Source: Anas platyrhynchos (taxonomy: Eukaryota > Chordata > Aves > Anseriformes > Anatidae). Taken from it: a DNA stretch of 64,000 nt. The notes below the pieces were generated by a model. That model was not told where the DNA came from. It did no database searches and saw nothing but the letters and a program-made list of their open reading frames with translations. This document shows, in pieces, positions 23,101 to 35,900 of the stretch (position 1 is its first letter; the number at the start of each line of letters is the position of its first letter). Both the position numbers and the translations under genes were made by a program. The stretch is from positions 14,962,001 to 15,026,000 of the forward strand of contig NC_092590.1 of the NCBI RefSeq assembly GCF_047663525.1. The letters are read 5' to 3'.

Positions 23101-25275
23101 TTTTTTTAAATATCATTCCTTCCTATTTATGTGCTTTTCTCTAGGATAAAGACTAAACCCACTGGTCTGACTTTTTTCTTTAAAATATATATATACTTTG
23201 CCTTTGATTCTTATCTTGCATTTTGCTGTGTGTCCTGCAAATTAATTTATGTGTATCACATATATATCTTAAATATGTATAAGGTCAGTGTGTGATGCAT
23301 TACAACAGGCCACCAAAACTGTTCCTGAAGCAGCACTATACTCCACTAAGAAAGCAGGTATGAACTTTGGGAATACCAGCCCAGGAATAGTGTCTGAGTC
23401 CTATCTGCCCAGATGTCGTGCCCACAGTTTGCTCTGACACTGCTCATCCCACTTTCTGTCAAATAATTAATTCCTCAGACAGGAACAGGGCTGTTGCTTG
23501 TGTAGTACATACAAATGAAGCAAATAAAGCTCTCTCACAGTTTTCTCTCTGGCTCATATGCTCACTTTAAGATCACACTTCCACGGCCCAGCAGCTAACA
23601 TTATAAAATAAGCAGCATCACATTTCCAATGCTACTGTGCAAATTCATTTTTGCTTCTTGAAAAGCAATGACATTTTTTCAGAACCATAGCAGCGAATTG
23701 CTTAAATAGGCACTGCAAAGACCTTGAAAACTATTTACACAGCAAAGTTAGTGCTGGGCTCCATGAATTCGGCAGCATGAGTCCTGTGAAACCAGGCTGT
23801 TGCTGCATGCCATGCATGCTGGAAGTGGCGTGGAGAGAAGTTTTTTCCATTGCTATCACATATGAACTGCAAATATTTAATGTCTTCCTCTTAAAATATA
23901 CCTTACAAACACAGCAAAATGAAGCACCAGCTCTCCTGCAGTTTTCCCTCTGAGTCATTTTTTCCACTGGGAAAAATGCCTTCTTATAACCCCTGCCTTC
24001 TTATAACCATTCCAAACAATATGGTAGGCTTGCCAACATCATGGTGACTTGAAAAGCTCTGTGAAGAGTAGAAACATTTGCAAAAGTTTTAAAATTAAAA
24101 TTTCTTTTTTTTTTTTTTTTTGAGAACAGATTTTTTCTGTAACATTAGGCAAAAATTTTGCTCTTTTTTTACTGAAAAACAGTATTTTTAAATATTTTTA
24201 ATAATTCATCCAAGGAAGGCAAAAACCTTTCTTCTGCCTCTCTAATAAGTAATTATTTTTTTTCATACAGAGGGAAATTCCATGGCATTTCTCGTCACAA
24301 TCGTACTGTTCATATGCCTAAAATAAAGCAGCTATCAATGGAATAAAACAAAAACCAAAAACAAAGAAATAAAAACAAACATGAGCTTTCCATTTGAATT
24401 CACCTAGATTTTCTTACCTGTATCTCACAAAGAAAAATGAAGAACAAAGTCCTGTAGACTGACTTTGTTTTTGTGGGCTTTTTTTTTTTTTTTTTTTGTG
24501 GTCTGTTTTGCTACGAAATACCACTAGTGGCATTTTGAGAGCAATAGCAACTGTCTTCAGATCACCCGAGAGCTCAGTCTTCAAATCACCTTTCAGGTCT
24601 GACAAAAAGAGGAAATTTTGCTTTTCTACATGACACATTTCTGAACCAACGTGCAGTTTAACAGCAACAGCTGATTTCTGTGATCTCGAGTATGTCTGTG
24701 ATTCCGTTTTTCATCTTCTCAAAGAAAAAAACGTTCAGGAAGAATAGAACTATTTCTTTATGTCTGGTAAGTGAAAAGGCTGTGTGGCTCAGGCTGAGTA
24801 CTGGGGCTGATGGGCTCACCCTGCGCTGGCCTTTTGCAGAGGTGCCAGAGCCCATCTTCTCTCTGTCACCAGGAATTTAAACAGCAGGAGATCCCCACCA
24901 CCACCACGACAAGCAAGGCCAGAGATGGGAAAGAGCCACAGCTTTCCATGAAGGACTGAGCTGAGATGAGGCCAAGCCTCTTCTGTACCTGGGGATTTTG
25001 CTCTGAAGTGCATCCCAGCATGACACATTTGGCAGCTCAAGGAGGCTCACATCTCGGTGCTCACTCTCACTGCCTGCAAAGCACGTGGTAACGGCACAGG
25101 CATCTGGCAGAGCAAATAGCCAACCCCTAACTTTTTCCACCTGCTCACAAACCTTGGGAGAGAGGCGCTGCAAGGAGCCAGCACTGACAAATGCAAAAAC
25201 CACGCACCTCCTCCTGCAGATACCTCTGTTTCCTTGGCTCTGCTCTGTTTTTTTTGCTGTCTGTGACGTGGTCCT
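23101..25275. other. AT-rich intergenic stretch
   Basis: No supported gene. It contains several T and A homopolymers (for example 24105-24121 and 24480-24497). Two minus-strand openings, at 23735-23866 and 24414-24638, are preceded or followed by splice-like signals but do not fit each other in phase; I treat them as unproven. The right end is the MBOAT4 promoter. Confidence 0.45.
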
Positions 25276-25281
25276 GCCAGA

Positions 25282-25287
25282 TATAAA
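25282..25287 (+). promoter_or_regulatory. TATA box of MBOAT4
   Basis: TATAAA lies 61 bases before the MBOAT4 start codon, implying a 5' UTR of about 30 bases. A strong TATA box suits a gene expressed in one specialised cell type such as gastric or proventricular endocrine cells. Confidence 0.6.
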
Positions 25288-25342
25288 GCAGAGACAGAGG
25301 AGCCCTTGGCTCAGCCCGTTTTCCAGAGAAGCAAGCTGCTCG

Positions 25343-27291
25343 ATGCTCTGGGCGGACCTGCTCATCCTTCTCCCTGCAGCCTGGTACCAGCTGGCAGCGT
25401 TCCCCTTCGCTGCGCTCTTCCACCAGCTCTGTGCCTCGGGGCAGCTCTCTCCGACTGCTCGGTACGTGGTTGCCACCTCTGCTGCTGCAACAAGGGCAGG
25501 TTGTGTCCGTGGGTGCTTTCTGGGTCTCTCCTAGCCAGAAATGCAGTGGGGCACAAGGTAGCGATTCCCTGCTGATGCAGGTATGGACGTGAGCTGTCCC
25601 ACTCCCCTCTTTGAGCAGTGGGGCCCGTTCAGGGTGGTTAAGGCTCAAAAAGCCAGGCCAGACTCTCCTGTTGAAAGAGGTGGTTTTAGGGGTGTACTGG
25701 GATGAGTGCATGGGCAAAGGGAGCAGGGAGGGAATGGGGACTGCCTCTGGCATGACAAAGATAGGGACCAAGCAGGGACTGCGATACCCAACCTAATCAC
25801 CCCGTCCCTGCCTTGCAGCTATGGTGGTAGCTTGGGTATAGCTTGCCTCAGACTACGCCCTACCACCATCACCAGGGCTGGCGCCTCAAGCACCAGTTTC
25901 CCCAAAAAGCCAGCCAGAGGGCATCTGGTCTCTTCTAGGTACACGTTCCTCCTCGCTGGAGGATGTCTCCTTGCAGTCACAGCCATGGGCAGCTATGCCG
26001 TGTTGCTCCTTATCCCCGCTGCTGCCTCCGTGCTCGTCCTCCTCTCCGCCAGCCCAGCTCACGTCCACACCTGGGTCTTTGGCCTCCAGATGTGCTGGCA
26101 GACCCTCTGCCACCTGGGCCTGGGCAGCTTGGCGCTGGAGTCAGGGGATGCCAGGTAACCTTCCAGCCCTGCCTCCCTCCCTCTCCACCTTCCCAGACAT
26201 TTTGGACGGGTGGAAGCCCACCCAAGCCAAGCTGGTTGGTCTCCCCTCGGCCCCCAGCTGCATCCCTGCTGATGGATGGTGCCGTGGGCATGGCAGCAAG
26301 GGGGTGGGAGGGACAGCACGAGTGCCCACACACTCCTTCCAAGGCACCCTCAGCTTTCTCCCCGTTGCTTTCTCCTTTCAGGCCAGCTGTTGCCCTCTCT
26401 GCCATCATGCTGCTCACCCAAAAAGCAACATCTCTGGCCCTGGACGTCCACGAAGGGACCGTTCTGCCCCAGGCAGGCCAGGGGCTTTTGCAGCAAGCCT
26501 TGCCTCTCTGCAGCTACCTGCTCTATTTCCCAGCCCTCCTCGGAGGCCCCCTGCAGCCCTTCAGCAGCTTTCGGGTCCAAGCCGAGTCCCTGGGGGCTGT
26601 CCCCCTGCCCCTGGAGGCTGCTGGATGGAGGTGCCTTGGGGCACTGGCACTGCAGGGGCTGCGTGTGGGGCTGGAGGGCTGCCTGCCCCGGGTACAGGGC
26701 TGCTCCGTCCTGGCCACCCTGTGCCACACGTGGATGCGAGCCCTGCTCTTCAGGCTGGCCTACTACACGCAGTGGGTGCTGGACGAGGCCCTCCTCAAGG
26801 TGGCAGGCTTTGGGCCGGAGGAAGGGCAGGGAGACCTTTCAGGCCGTGAGCTGTGGGTGCTGGAGACCACGCACCGCCTGGCTGTCTTCACCCGCACCTG
26901 GAACAGGAGCACGTCCTGCTGGCTGCGGAGGCTGGTCTTCCAGCGCTGCCCAGCCCAGCCGCTCCTCGCCACTTTCGCCTTCTCCGCCTGGTGGCACGGC
27001 CTCCGGCCCGGCCACGGCTTTGGTTTCCTGTGCTGGGCTGTCATGGTGGAGGCCGACTACCGCATCCATCCCTTCCTCAGCGCCTGGGCCACCTCCCGCG
27101 TCGCAAAGCTCCTCTACCGGGGCACGACCTGGGTCTTCACGCAGCTCCTTGTCGCCTACATCCTGGATGCTGTGGAGGCTGAGAGCTTCTCTGCACTCTG
27201 CCTGCTCTGGACTTCTTACAAGAGTATCCTTCCCCTCTCTTACGGTGTTGTGCTGCTGCTGCTACTTTTCAAAAAGGCAAAGCAGAACTGA
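25343..27291 (+). CDS. MBOAT4: Ghrelin O-acyltransferase (GOAT)
   Basis: Three exons, 25343-25461, 25939-26154 and 26382-27291, join at consensus sites (GCTCG/GTACGT, TCTTCTAG/GTACAC, GCCAG/GTAACC, CCTTTCAG/GCCAGC). They give 414 residues; human is 435. The enzyme attaches octanoate to Ser3 of proghrelin in the ER membrane of ghrelin cells. The chain is hydrophobic with many membrane segments, as in all MBOATs. Both active-site residues are present: N286 in [17 protein letters not shown] and H317 in [13 protein letters not shown]. They are 31 residues apart, as are human N307 and H338. Long stretches match recalled human GOAT (AAFPFALLF-like start, [35 protein letters not shown]). It is tail to tail with PRAG1. 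No clear poly(A) signal was found. Confidence 0.96.
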
Positions 27292-29690
27292 GCCTGTCCT
27301 GCGCTACCTTGAGTGGATGGCTCGGGGATGTCCCTGTACATGTGAGCATGCAGTGACAGTGGCTATTGGTCAAGTGACCTCCAGAGACCCAAGACTGTCT
27401 TTTACTCCTGGGATATCCCCAGCTTTGAGGGAAGCACTGGAGCAAAGTATAGATGTCACCAACCTAGACAAAAGAGCTCCCAGCCATACTGCTTGCCCCA
27501 CATTTGTCTTGGGGCTTTGGGTCTCAGCCTCAGCTCACGTGGAAAGCATGCAACCTCCCCGCCAAACTCAGCAGTGCTGCAAATACCCAATCAGCAGTAC
27601 GAGTGAGAGGCATGAGTCTGCGGTGCTTCTCCAGCAGTCGCCCCTTGACACTCTTCCCGTGGCACATGAACCCCAAGCTTTGTCCCAGCTGGATGTCTTC
27701 TGCAGTCCCCCTGAGTGGGTGGCATGCTTGGCCCCCAGGGTGTAAGGTCAGGGAACACAGATGATCCATCTCAGCCACCTCTGCAGGGGATCCTGGGCAC
27801 GTGGGCAAGTAGAATTGGGGTCTACTGCCCTGGGCATGCTGAGGACAGCATGGGCAGAGGGGGAAATAAGCCAGCAAGGCCCTCAGACTTGGCTGTGACA
27901 TTCAGCTAGGGCTTGAGGGTTGCTTTCCCCACAACAGCTGCACAATGCTCTTCTTGAGTCCAAGCACTGACTTAGGACCCAAAAGCCTGGGGCTGCTTAG
28001 GCATGAGATACCAGAGGGGAAAATATCAGGAAGCCATGGAGCTAGGAGCTTTTGTTTACATGAAAGCATGAAGCCACCCACCCAACCTCAATATAATATG
28101 GCTGAAAACGCTACAAGACTATAGCTGGTCCCTAATCTACGGGGGATACTGCTGCAAGGTACCAGGACCACCAACACCTGAACCGGTCTCAATCCAGTTG
28201 CCCCAGTTGTTATTTTCCAGCTGGCATTATGATTGGATTGGTCACGGTCAGGCCCCATCTCCTTCGGTGTTAGTCCTGCAGAGCTGCCTCCAACTTGTTC
28301 CCTACATCCATGCTTTAAAACTGAGTCATCTCTTCATCTTACCTCTGCAAAACATGCTGGGCTCCTTCAGACAGGCTCTCCGGCTGTTCAATCACTCCCC
28401 TGGCCAACGTGAGACCACATGCAGCCGGCTGCAGCCAGAGATCCCAGCAAAGCGTGCGGGATGGTCCACAGGACAGTGGCTCCCAAGCCCGAAGGCTCAT
28501 GCTGCCCGTGTTGGAGGGAAATGTACACAAGAGACAGGGCACAAGAAAGCCTGTGTATAAAAAATCCCTGACAGTAGCGGCTGGAGTCATTCCACATTCT
28601 TGCAGCAGGCAGGGACGTGCACAGCTTCCTCCCTAAGGGGACTAGGGGAAATTCATTGCAAACGGGTGCCCAGCCAAGAAACCATTCCCTCCCATCAGCA
28701 GCAACTGCAGCCAAACAGATTAAAAATCCAGGTGAGAAGCCTGGAAAAGATTCACAGAAAGCATGCAAAGTGTCAAAAATCCTGGGGAATTAAAATTCCC
28801 ACAAGAGAGCAGGCTGGAGCTGGAGGTGAATGAAGGTTGGAGGAGAGTGCTCGTGACTTTCTCCCCATTTTCAGCTGGGATGGGGGTAGCTCAGATGGTG
28901 ATGTCCTTCCTCAGCAAAGTTGATGCTGGGTTCCCTCCATGAGCCCCAAATCGACCCCTCCAAGTGCTGCACAACTGGTCCCAGCAGCAGGGCAGCTCAC
29001 CTCTGCCTCGTATTGAGAGGGAAGGGCATAAAGGCAGCCCACAACCTGCCTGAAAAGTCAGCAGCAACACGGCCTCTCCACCAAAGGGGTTAAACACATG
29101 CTACGCACAAGGGACAGGTGAGTTACCAGGTGAAGGGGATAAGCTGGGTGGATGGGGAAAGCAGAGCAGCCTGGCCCCGACTTTCTTCCTCGGGGGCCTT
29201 GGAGGTGAATTGGGGATTTTCCATTTCATTAACTTTACAAGGGGTAATTCCCAGCACGCAGCATCACCTTTGTGAGCAGCCCCATCCTGGCTCTCTCCCC
29301 CCTTCACAAAGGCAGCAGTGCTAGACAGGAAGGCAATGCTGCATTAACATCCAGAGAAGGCAACAGGCAGGTGATAGTTGCCCACAGCAGAAACAAGCAG
29401 TGATTTTTGTTTTTTAAAGCAAAAAAATTAAAAAATAAAAAACACAGAACGGATGTCAAAGCAGAAATGAATTTGAAAGCAGCTCCTGGCTCTCCCATGG
29501 GAAGGAGCAGTGAATGCATTGTTTTTACTCCTCGGGAGAATAACCCAGCTGTTCCTCCTTGCTGCCCACCCTGGCAATCAGCGGTGTTTCCAGGCAAAGA
29601 GGCTCTGAGGCTTCAGGGGGTGGGGATCAAAGGGCTGTCCCCTAGGCTCAGAAATCAACTCAACTGCGCCGTGCTCATTAGAAACATGCA
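27292..29690. other. Spacer between the MBOAT4 and PRAG1 3' ends
   Basis: This converging interval should hold the MBOAT4 3' UTR. I see no gene, RNA or recognisable mobile element in it. Confidence 0.5.
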
Positions 29691-29706
29691 CACACGCGGG
29701 CAGGAA

Positions 29707-29712
29707 TTTATT
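29707..29712 (-). terminator. Poly(A) signal of PRAG1
   Basis: On the minus strand AATAAA lies about 195 bases after the PRAG1 stop codon. It is the first canonical signal downstream and predicts a short 3' UTR ending near 29690. Confidence 0.65.
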
Positions 29713-29907
29713 AGTCAACAGACTTACCATAGCAAAACAAAACAAAAAAAATCCCCCTAGAGAGGGTTCGGCTCCCAGTTTTGCCTGCTCGCAATTGTAC
29801 TGAATGTCTTACACGGATGGGAGCACACGCTCACGGCTGAGATCCCAGCCTCCCCCGTGTAACGGGGCTGTGCCCCTTCCACAGCCGCCCCCGAGACACG
29901 TCCAGCA

Positions 29908-32900
29908 TCAGAGCAGCTGCAGCAGCTTCAGCGTGTGCGAGAGGGAGGCAGGCTCGGCGGACGCCAGGTACTGGCAGCAGAGCCAGTCCTCCAGTTCGAC
30001 GCTCCGCTCCGTGTCCACGGCTCGCTCAGCAAACTTCATCATCAGCAGGGCCCGCTTCATGTCCACCCAGTTCTGCAGCACCTGGCAGAGGGCTTCCTCG
30101 TGGCTGAGGGGCTGCTCGGTGAGCTCCCGCCGGGGCCCCCACAGCAGGCACTGCAGCATCCGCTTGGCCTCGGTGATCCGCACGCGCTTGATGGGGTCCG
30201 CCTCCAGAAGGAGGTGGGCCAGCTGCTGGAGCCCCCGCGAGTAGATGGACAGGCTGGGCAGAGCAGGGAGGTCCTCGGGGCTGTACTCCTGCTCCTTGAG
30301 GTGCACCTTCTCCTCAAAGGGGTTGGGCTGGTGCAGCAGCTCGTAGATGAGGATGCCAGTCTGAAACTCATCGAACTTCTTGTACTGGGAAGCTGACACA
30401 ATCTCCGGGGCCAGCCTGGCCTGACTCTTCTTCAGCTTGGAGTCTCCGGATCCCGGTTTCTGCTTGGCTTTCAAAAAGTTGCTGATGATCAGGCGGGGCA
30501 AGTGCTTGTCATCTTTGGCTTTCACACAGCTCATGGGGGGCTTGCAGGGGACAAGCAGGAGGTTCTCCAGGCACAGGTCACGATGGATTATGCCATGCTC
30601 TTTGAGGTGCTCCAGCCCGTTGCAGAGCTGGAGGAGCAAGAAGCAAACCCGACGTTCGTACAGCTCAGGCTTGGCTTGGTGCAGCATCACCGAGTCCCTC
30701 ACGAAGTCAGCAGTGGTCTGGCTCGGCACCTCCCGCGTGATGACCACCACGCAGTCGTGCTCGCTGGCAGCGCGGGAGGCACGGAGACCATCCCCGGGCA
30801 CGCTCTTCTCCACATCCGAGGCCAGGAGCATGCTGGAGGGGACGGAGGCCACGAAATGCCCACAGTCCTGCTGGATGTTGAAGTGGACGGGCACCGCGGG
30901 GCTGCAGTATGAAGCGGCCACCTTGGACTCCTGGCTTTTACAGATCTGCAAGGAGAGACCAAAGAAAAAGTTTTATCCATCAGTGACAGAGACCGGGCGC
31001 AGACCAGAAGCTCAGAGGTAGTTCCTTAAGCTGGGATTTGAAGACATTAAGATATTGGTAGAAGCAGGGTGCATATTAGTTCCTTTAGCACTTTAAACCA
31101 TCTCTAGATTTTCTTGAACTCGCATGACTTTGTCTTCATTTTGTTCTGTGTTTTAGCATTATGGCTGCATTAAAGACGACACAAACCCAAAACCAGGTTT
31201 CTTATAGGAGCATCCATTAGCTTGTGAGGCCTTCTGGCATTTCTTTTGTACGCTTCTGTTTTTTTCCCCCCTTCTATTTAGGGATGTATTTATATCTCAA
31301 CCACAGGAATCAACAACAGGCTGAAACTCAGCATAAAAGGCTTCAAACCCTGGAGCGTGCCACTGCCAGTCATGGTGTGCGTGCAAAATCGGACAAGAAA
31401 TCAATTTTGCCTCCAAGCTAAAATAAATGCAATAATAGAGAGGAGCTGGAGAAACAGGCTGCTTTTGTACTCCGCTAGCAATGGTTTGGATCCAGGCATT
31501 TGCAGGTAATTCACTCAGATGAGATGATCGTGTAGAGATAGGACAATAGGGGCTTGAAGTGCCCCTTCTCTTCTAAAGGAAAATACCCTGCTGCTGCTTC
31601 ATGCTTATTTAGGGGAAAGATAATCTCTGCAGAGTGGGGCAGACTACAGATTACCATACCAAGGAAAGAGGAGCCCCTGGAAGAATGAATGCAGCCAGAT
31701 GGAGTCAGGGAGATCTTCCCCAGCCAGCCTTTCTTCCTGACTTTGGCTGCACCAGAGGCATCCTCCATGCAACAGCCTCCAAGTAGGAGCCTGGGGCTGG
31801 CTTAGTCGTGCACCTTTAAGCAGAGAAAGAAGCCAAGGAGCAGAGCATATCTTGGCTTAATTCCTCTAAAGCCATTTCATGTAAAACTGGCTCCTTCTGA
31901 CTATTTTATACATATCCTTGTGTGCCTGTACACAGCCTAAACCCTGGCTCTGGCTGCTCAGCTGGCCCCTTGGCTCACGTCAGATCCTCTGCCCATCTTG
32001 AGTTATCCAAATCTATTTTAACTACCGGTCTGCGATTTCTTGCACGTCAGAAAATCTGTATCACATCCAGGAGGGGCAGTGAGAAGTCAGCTGTAAAGTT
32101 TTGCAAGTGTTCTCCATTTCAGCTACCAAAATAAGGTAGCACCCTGGAACATTGCAAGAGATGTGCGAGTGCACGTACATAAACACGTGCATGACTTTAT
32201 GCTGGTGCAGAGTACAGCCCTGTTGGGCTGCTCTGGGCTTTATCACAGTGCTCTGCAGAGTACCAAGGACACAGAATAAGCACACAGGGACCCAAGAGCA
32301 GCTCCGTTAAGAGACTGAAATTGTGGTGTTTCTGCCTTGGTCGTAATTCATCCACTACAGCAGTGGAGGCAGAGCCACTGAACCACACCCAGCGTGGCTG
32401 GCAAGAGGAAAGGTCTGTGTGTGCCACCAGGAACCACATATTGAAAAGGAGCTGACCAGCTCTGAGGTTTCTGGAAGAAAATTTTGATGGACTTTGGCTT
32501 GTTATACCTAAAAAGTTGCTGCTCTGACCGCTGGACTAGAGGTATTGGGGCAAGCCCTGATTCAACTCCGGTTATTCAAAGCACCCCCCTGTTGGGTTGC
32601 CTGCTTCCTTTAGAAAATCTTTTTTAAGGCTTTAAAGCTATCACTTAACTAAAACATCCCCTTGGGGGTTGTAATTGTGTAAAGGATTCAGCAGATCTTT
32701 TTTTTCCTTGCTTAATGCATCTCTGGCAGCGCTTGTTTGGGAATTATTTTAGTTTTTGAAAACAACATGAGGAGGAAGCAGCAGTGAACTTCTAGGTTAA
32801 AGCCCAAACAGAAGTTAAAAGCCTCTGCATTCAAGTAGTAACATGGATCAAGAACCCCAAATCCACGGGATGTGCATGAAACAAGCTGCCTAAGCTTATT

Positions 32901-35900
32901 TATCCAGGTTTCGGAGAGCTGAACCATCGCACCCCACATTTCCATTTCAAACGTGGATTCTCTACACTTACAGGGATATATTTCAGAACCTGACCTTACA
33001 CACCATCTCTAGGTCAGCCTTTCATTATTTAATTGAGACCTGGAATACCTTAAAGCCTGTAGTTTCAACATCATACAGGCACTCACATGGTTTCTGGGTC
33101 AGACCTTCCCCTTAGAAGGAGGTGCAATGGGGAAAAAGGCTGTCTTTTGAGCAGTTTTTAAGCAGTTTGGTTTGTCAGAGGTGAACTATGCTGAGTTTAA
33201 AATATAGTACTAGCACTAAGTTTTTCAGAGAGAACCTGGCTGGGTTGTAGACCGGTCCCAGCTCCGCTGTGGGAAGCAAACCCTGCGGCTGCTTGGAGCT
33301 GGGAAGGTGGGGATGAGCCACGTACCCAGGCTTGCTCTGGTCACAGGCTTACCTTCACAGCATAGGTGGTTGAAGGGTCCTTGGAGCAGGTGGCACAGTA
33401 GTAGATGGCATCCCCCGAGTCGCAGCAGGGCTTGTTGCACGCCAGCTTGAAGAGCGACCAGTTGTTCTCGCTGAAGCGCAGCTCGTTCTTCTGCTCCCGC
33501 ATGAAGCAGTCCTCGCACTTGGCGACCAGGCGGCGCAGGGACTCGGCGTAGAGGGCCCCCAGCTTGGCGTACACCCCCTCCTTGCTGTCGATGTTGCTCA
33601 GGAGGTTGTGGAGGTGGAGGCTGGAGCTCGACGACACCTGGCTGGAGACGCTGAGCTGCGAGGAGGAGAGGGACTGCTGGTTCCTGCTGGGGATGCAGGC
33701 CCCCGTGCTCTTGCTGGTAGCCGAGCCCCAGTAGCTGTTTCCTTTGGAGGCTCTCTCCAGGGACTCAGAAGAGAAGGTGCCGGGGCCCCCCAGGCCGGCT
33801 GGGTGGATGAAGGGAGGCTCCTCCCGCAGGCAGAAGTTGCTCTCGGAGTGGCTGACGTTCAACCTGGGGCTGGCAGTGCCGGCTGCTCTGCCGGAAGATG
33901 TTTGGCTCCCAAAAAAGCCATCCGGGGAGGACACCGTTCTGCTCATCATCTTCTTCTGGGGCAGAGGGGGCGGGCAGCTGGGGCCGGCAGAGGGAGCATC
34001 CTCACTGGAGGTGGGGAGGAAGGAGCCAGGGGGAAACACTTGGCTCTCAGCTGGAGGCGGCGAGTGGTTCGGCTCAGACGAGTGCCCTAGGGGACAGGGA
34101 GACACAACGGGGTTTGACTCATCCATTCGTGGAGGCAGAGCTGCATGGAAGGGGTTAGCTCTCCTTAATCTGGTTTAACACAGCAGCTTCGCGAAGCAGG
34201 CCGCAGGCAGCTCGCTAGAGAAATGCTCCCTCCACCTGAGACTGCTTTCCTACGAACCTCACACACGGCAGAAAAAGCTGGCAGAGGGCAAATATTTAAG
34301 CCGTGACATCAGCCACGAGGAGGTAAGTAAGAAGGAAGCACTTGGAGGACACTCATTCAGCAGCAATCCTTCCAGCAAAGCCTGGGAGCTGCCACCCGCT
34401 GCCTGAGCAGCACAGTGTGATAAGAGTGACTCACGCAGCTCTGACTTCACAGCCTGGCCACAGCTGCCCAAGAAGGATATTGAACCTGCCTCTGCCTCTC
34501 GTTGGGTAAGGGTCACCGGGTAAGGGCTGGGATTCGGCCAGCTCCACCCTACTGAAAAAAAAATATCTGGCCTCCCTTCTGGCTGTCCCCCAGCTTACGT
34601 GAGATCTCTCTGCCTTCCTGCCCCAGCTAGGCTGGAGACAGGCAGCACAGCTGCACGCCTCAGAAGAGGGGAAAAGCAGAAAAGGGTGATTTGACGTTGA
34701 AATAGACAGCAAGACTTTCAGGTCGGAGAGAAAAAGGTGGTGGGGATCTGAAGCAGCAATTGAAAGAAGTGACAATTACTGGGACAGCCATCCCTGGTAG
34801 CTGCTCGCTGCCTGTGATGACCACGGTGGGAGCAGGTCCACTACGTCTCAGCTACCAGAGCAGATGCCAGCTCAGCCTGTCCTGCAGACAGCAGTCATGC
34901 AGCAGGGCATCTCCTGCCACTTCCAGTCCTAGGGGCTTCGTCAGAAGACGCAACCAAGAGAAATTCTTCAGCAAGCAGCCCAAGACCAGCACCTCTCTGC
35001 CAGGACACGCAGTGGAGCCCCCATTTCAAGAGGATAAATTTATTTGGTAGAGGCTTAGGGAACAAACAGCAGCCCCAGAACCTTTGGCAACAAGTCCACA
35101 AACGTCAAATTGCTGTCACCTCTTTTTTACACGCCGATGGACTCTGCCCCAAGCACTGGGTAACAATTAAAACCTTTTCACAGCTTTCCTAACACTGCTC
35201 TGCACCTTCAGCGTGGGGTTCTCCTGCATGAGATGGGATGGGGCTTATCCCATCCCCCTGTATTTTCACATCTGACAGCACAGCCAATTAATCTGAGCTC
35301 ACTTCACCCGGTGACTGACTGCGTAGCTGCTTGCTTACACCAGAACAAGAGCTCACGTGTGGGTTATTCATTTTAAAGCTCAACCTTCCTGAGATGAGCT
35401 TAAACAGTTGCCTCTGCTAGTGGAAGCAGAGTACTCCTGTTGTTCCGTATCATTTTTGACAGCAAATTGCTTTTGTGTCCAGCAAGTAAAGATCCAAAAT
35501 ATGTGAGTTTTTCTTCCCCACGTACAACTTCCTGGCAGAGCCTCGCTCTCAGACTCCAAAGTTAGCAGTGGAAAAATGGACTTTCCAGAGCTCTGGCTCT
35601 TAATTTTATTGCTGCACATTGTTGCTCTTGGAAAGACAGAACTTCCACTACACGAAGATTACTTCTGCAAAGGAAATACTTTCTGAGCTGCCGAACACGT
35701 TAGTGCATGTCTCAGTTACGCACTTATGAAGAAAGTGACTTCATAGTAAGTATTTTTTAATCTCAGTTAAACTAGTGCAGGCAGATTTTTTTTTCCCCCC
35801 CTTCAAGAAACAACTGGGAAGACAAGGAGAGGGAGAGCACAAAACCCCTTCTGGTACTCCTCAGATGTGTGGAGGATATTCCATGAGAGCTTACTTGTGG

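Noticed and set aside
23735-23866. Minus-strand exon-like stretch after TATTTGCAG
   Set aside because: Two frames are open over the same bases, the phase does not fit its neighbours and the length is compatible with chance.
24414-24638. Minus-strand frame ending at a good splice donor (GAGATACAG/GTAAGA)
   Set aside because: It contains a Lys run made by an A homopolymer, and its phase does not join directly to the exon at 21780; it may be an upstream exon of that gene, but nothing shows it.
26276-27745. Long plus-strand frame of about 490 codons over MBOAT4
   Set aside because: It is an out-of-frame shadow of the MBOAT4 last exon; its sequence is Ser/Arg/Pro-rich with no family features, while the other frame has the catalytic Asn and His.
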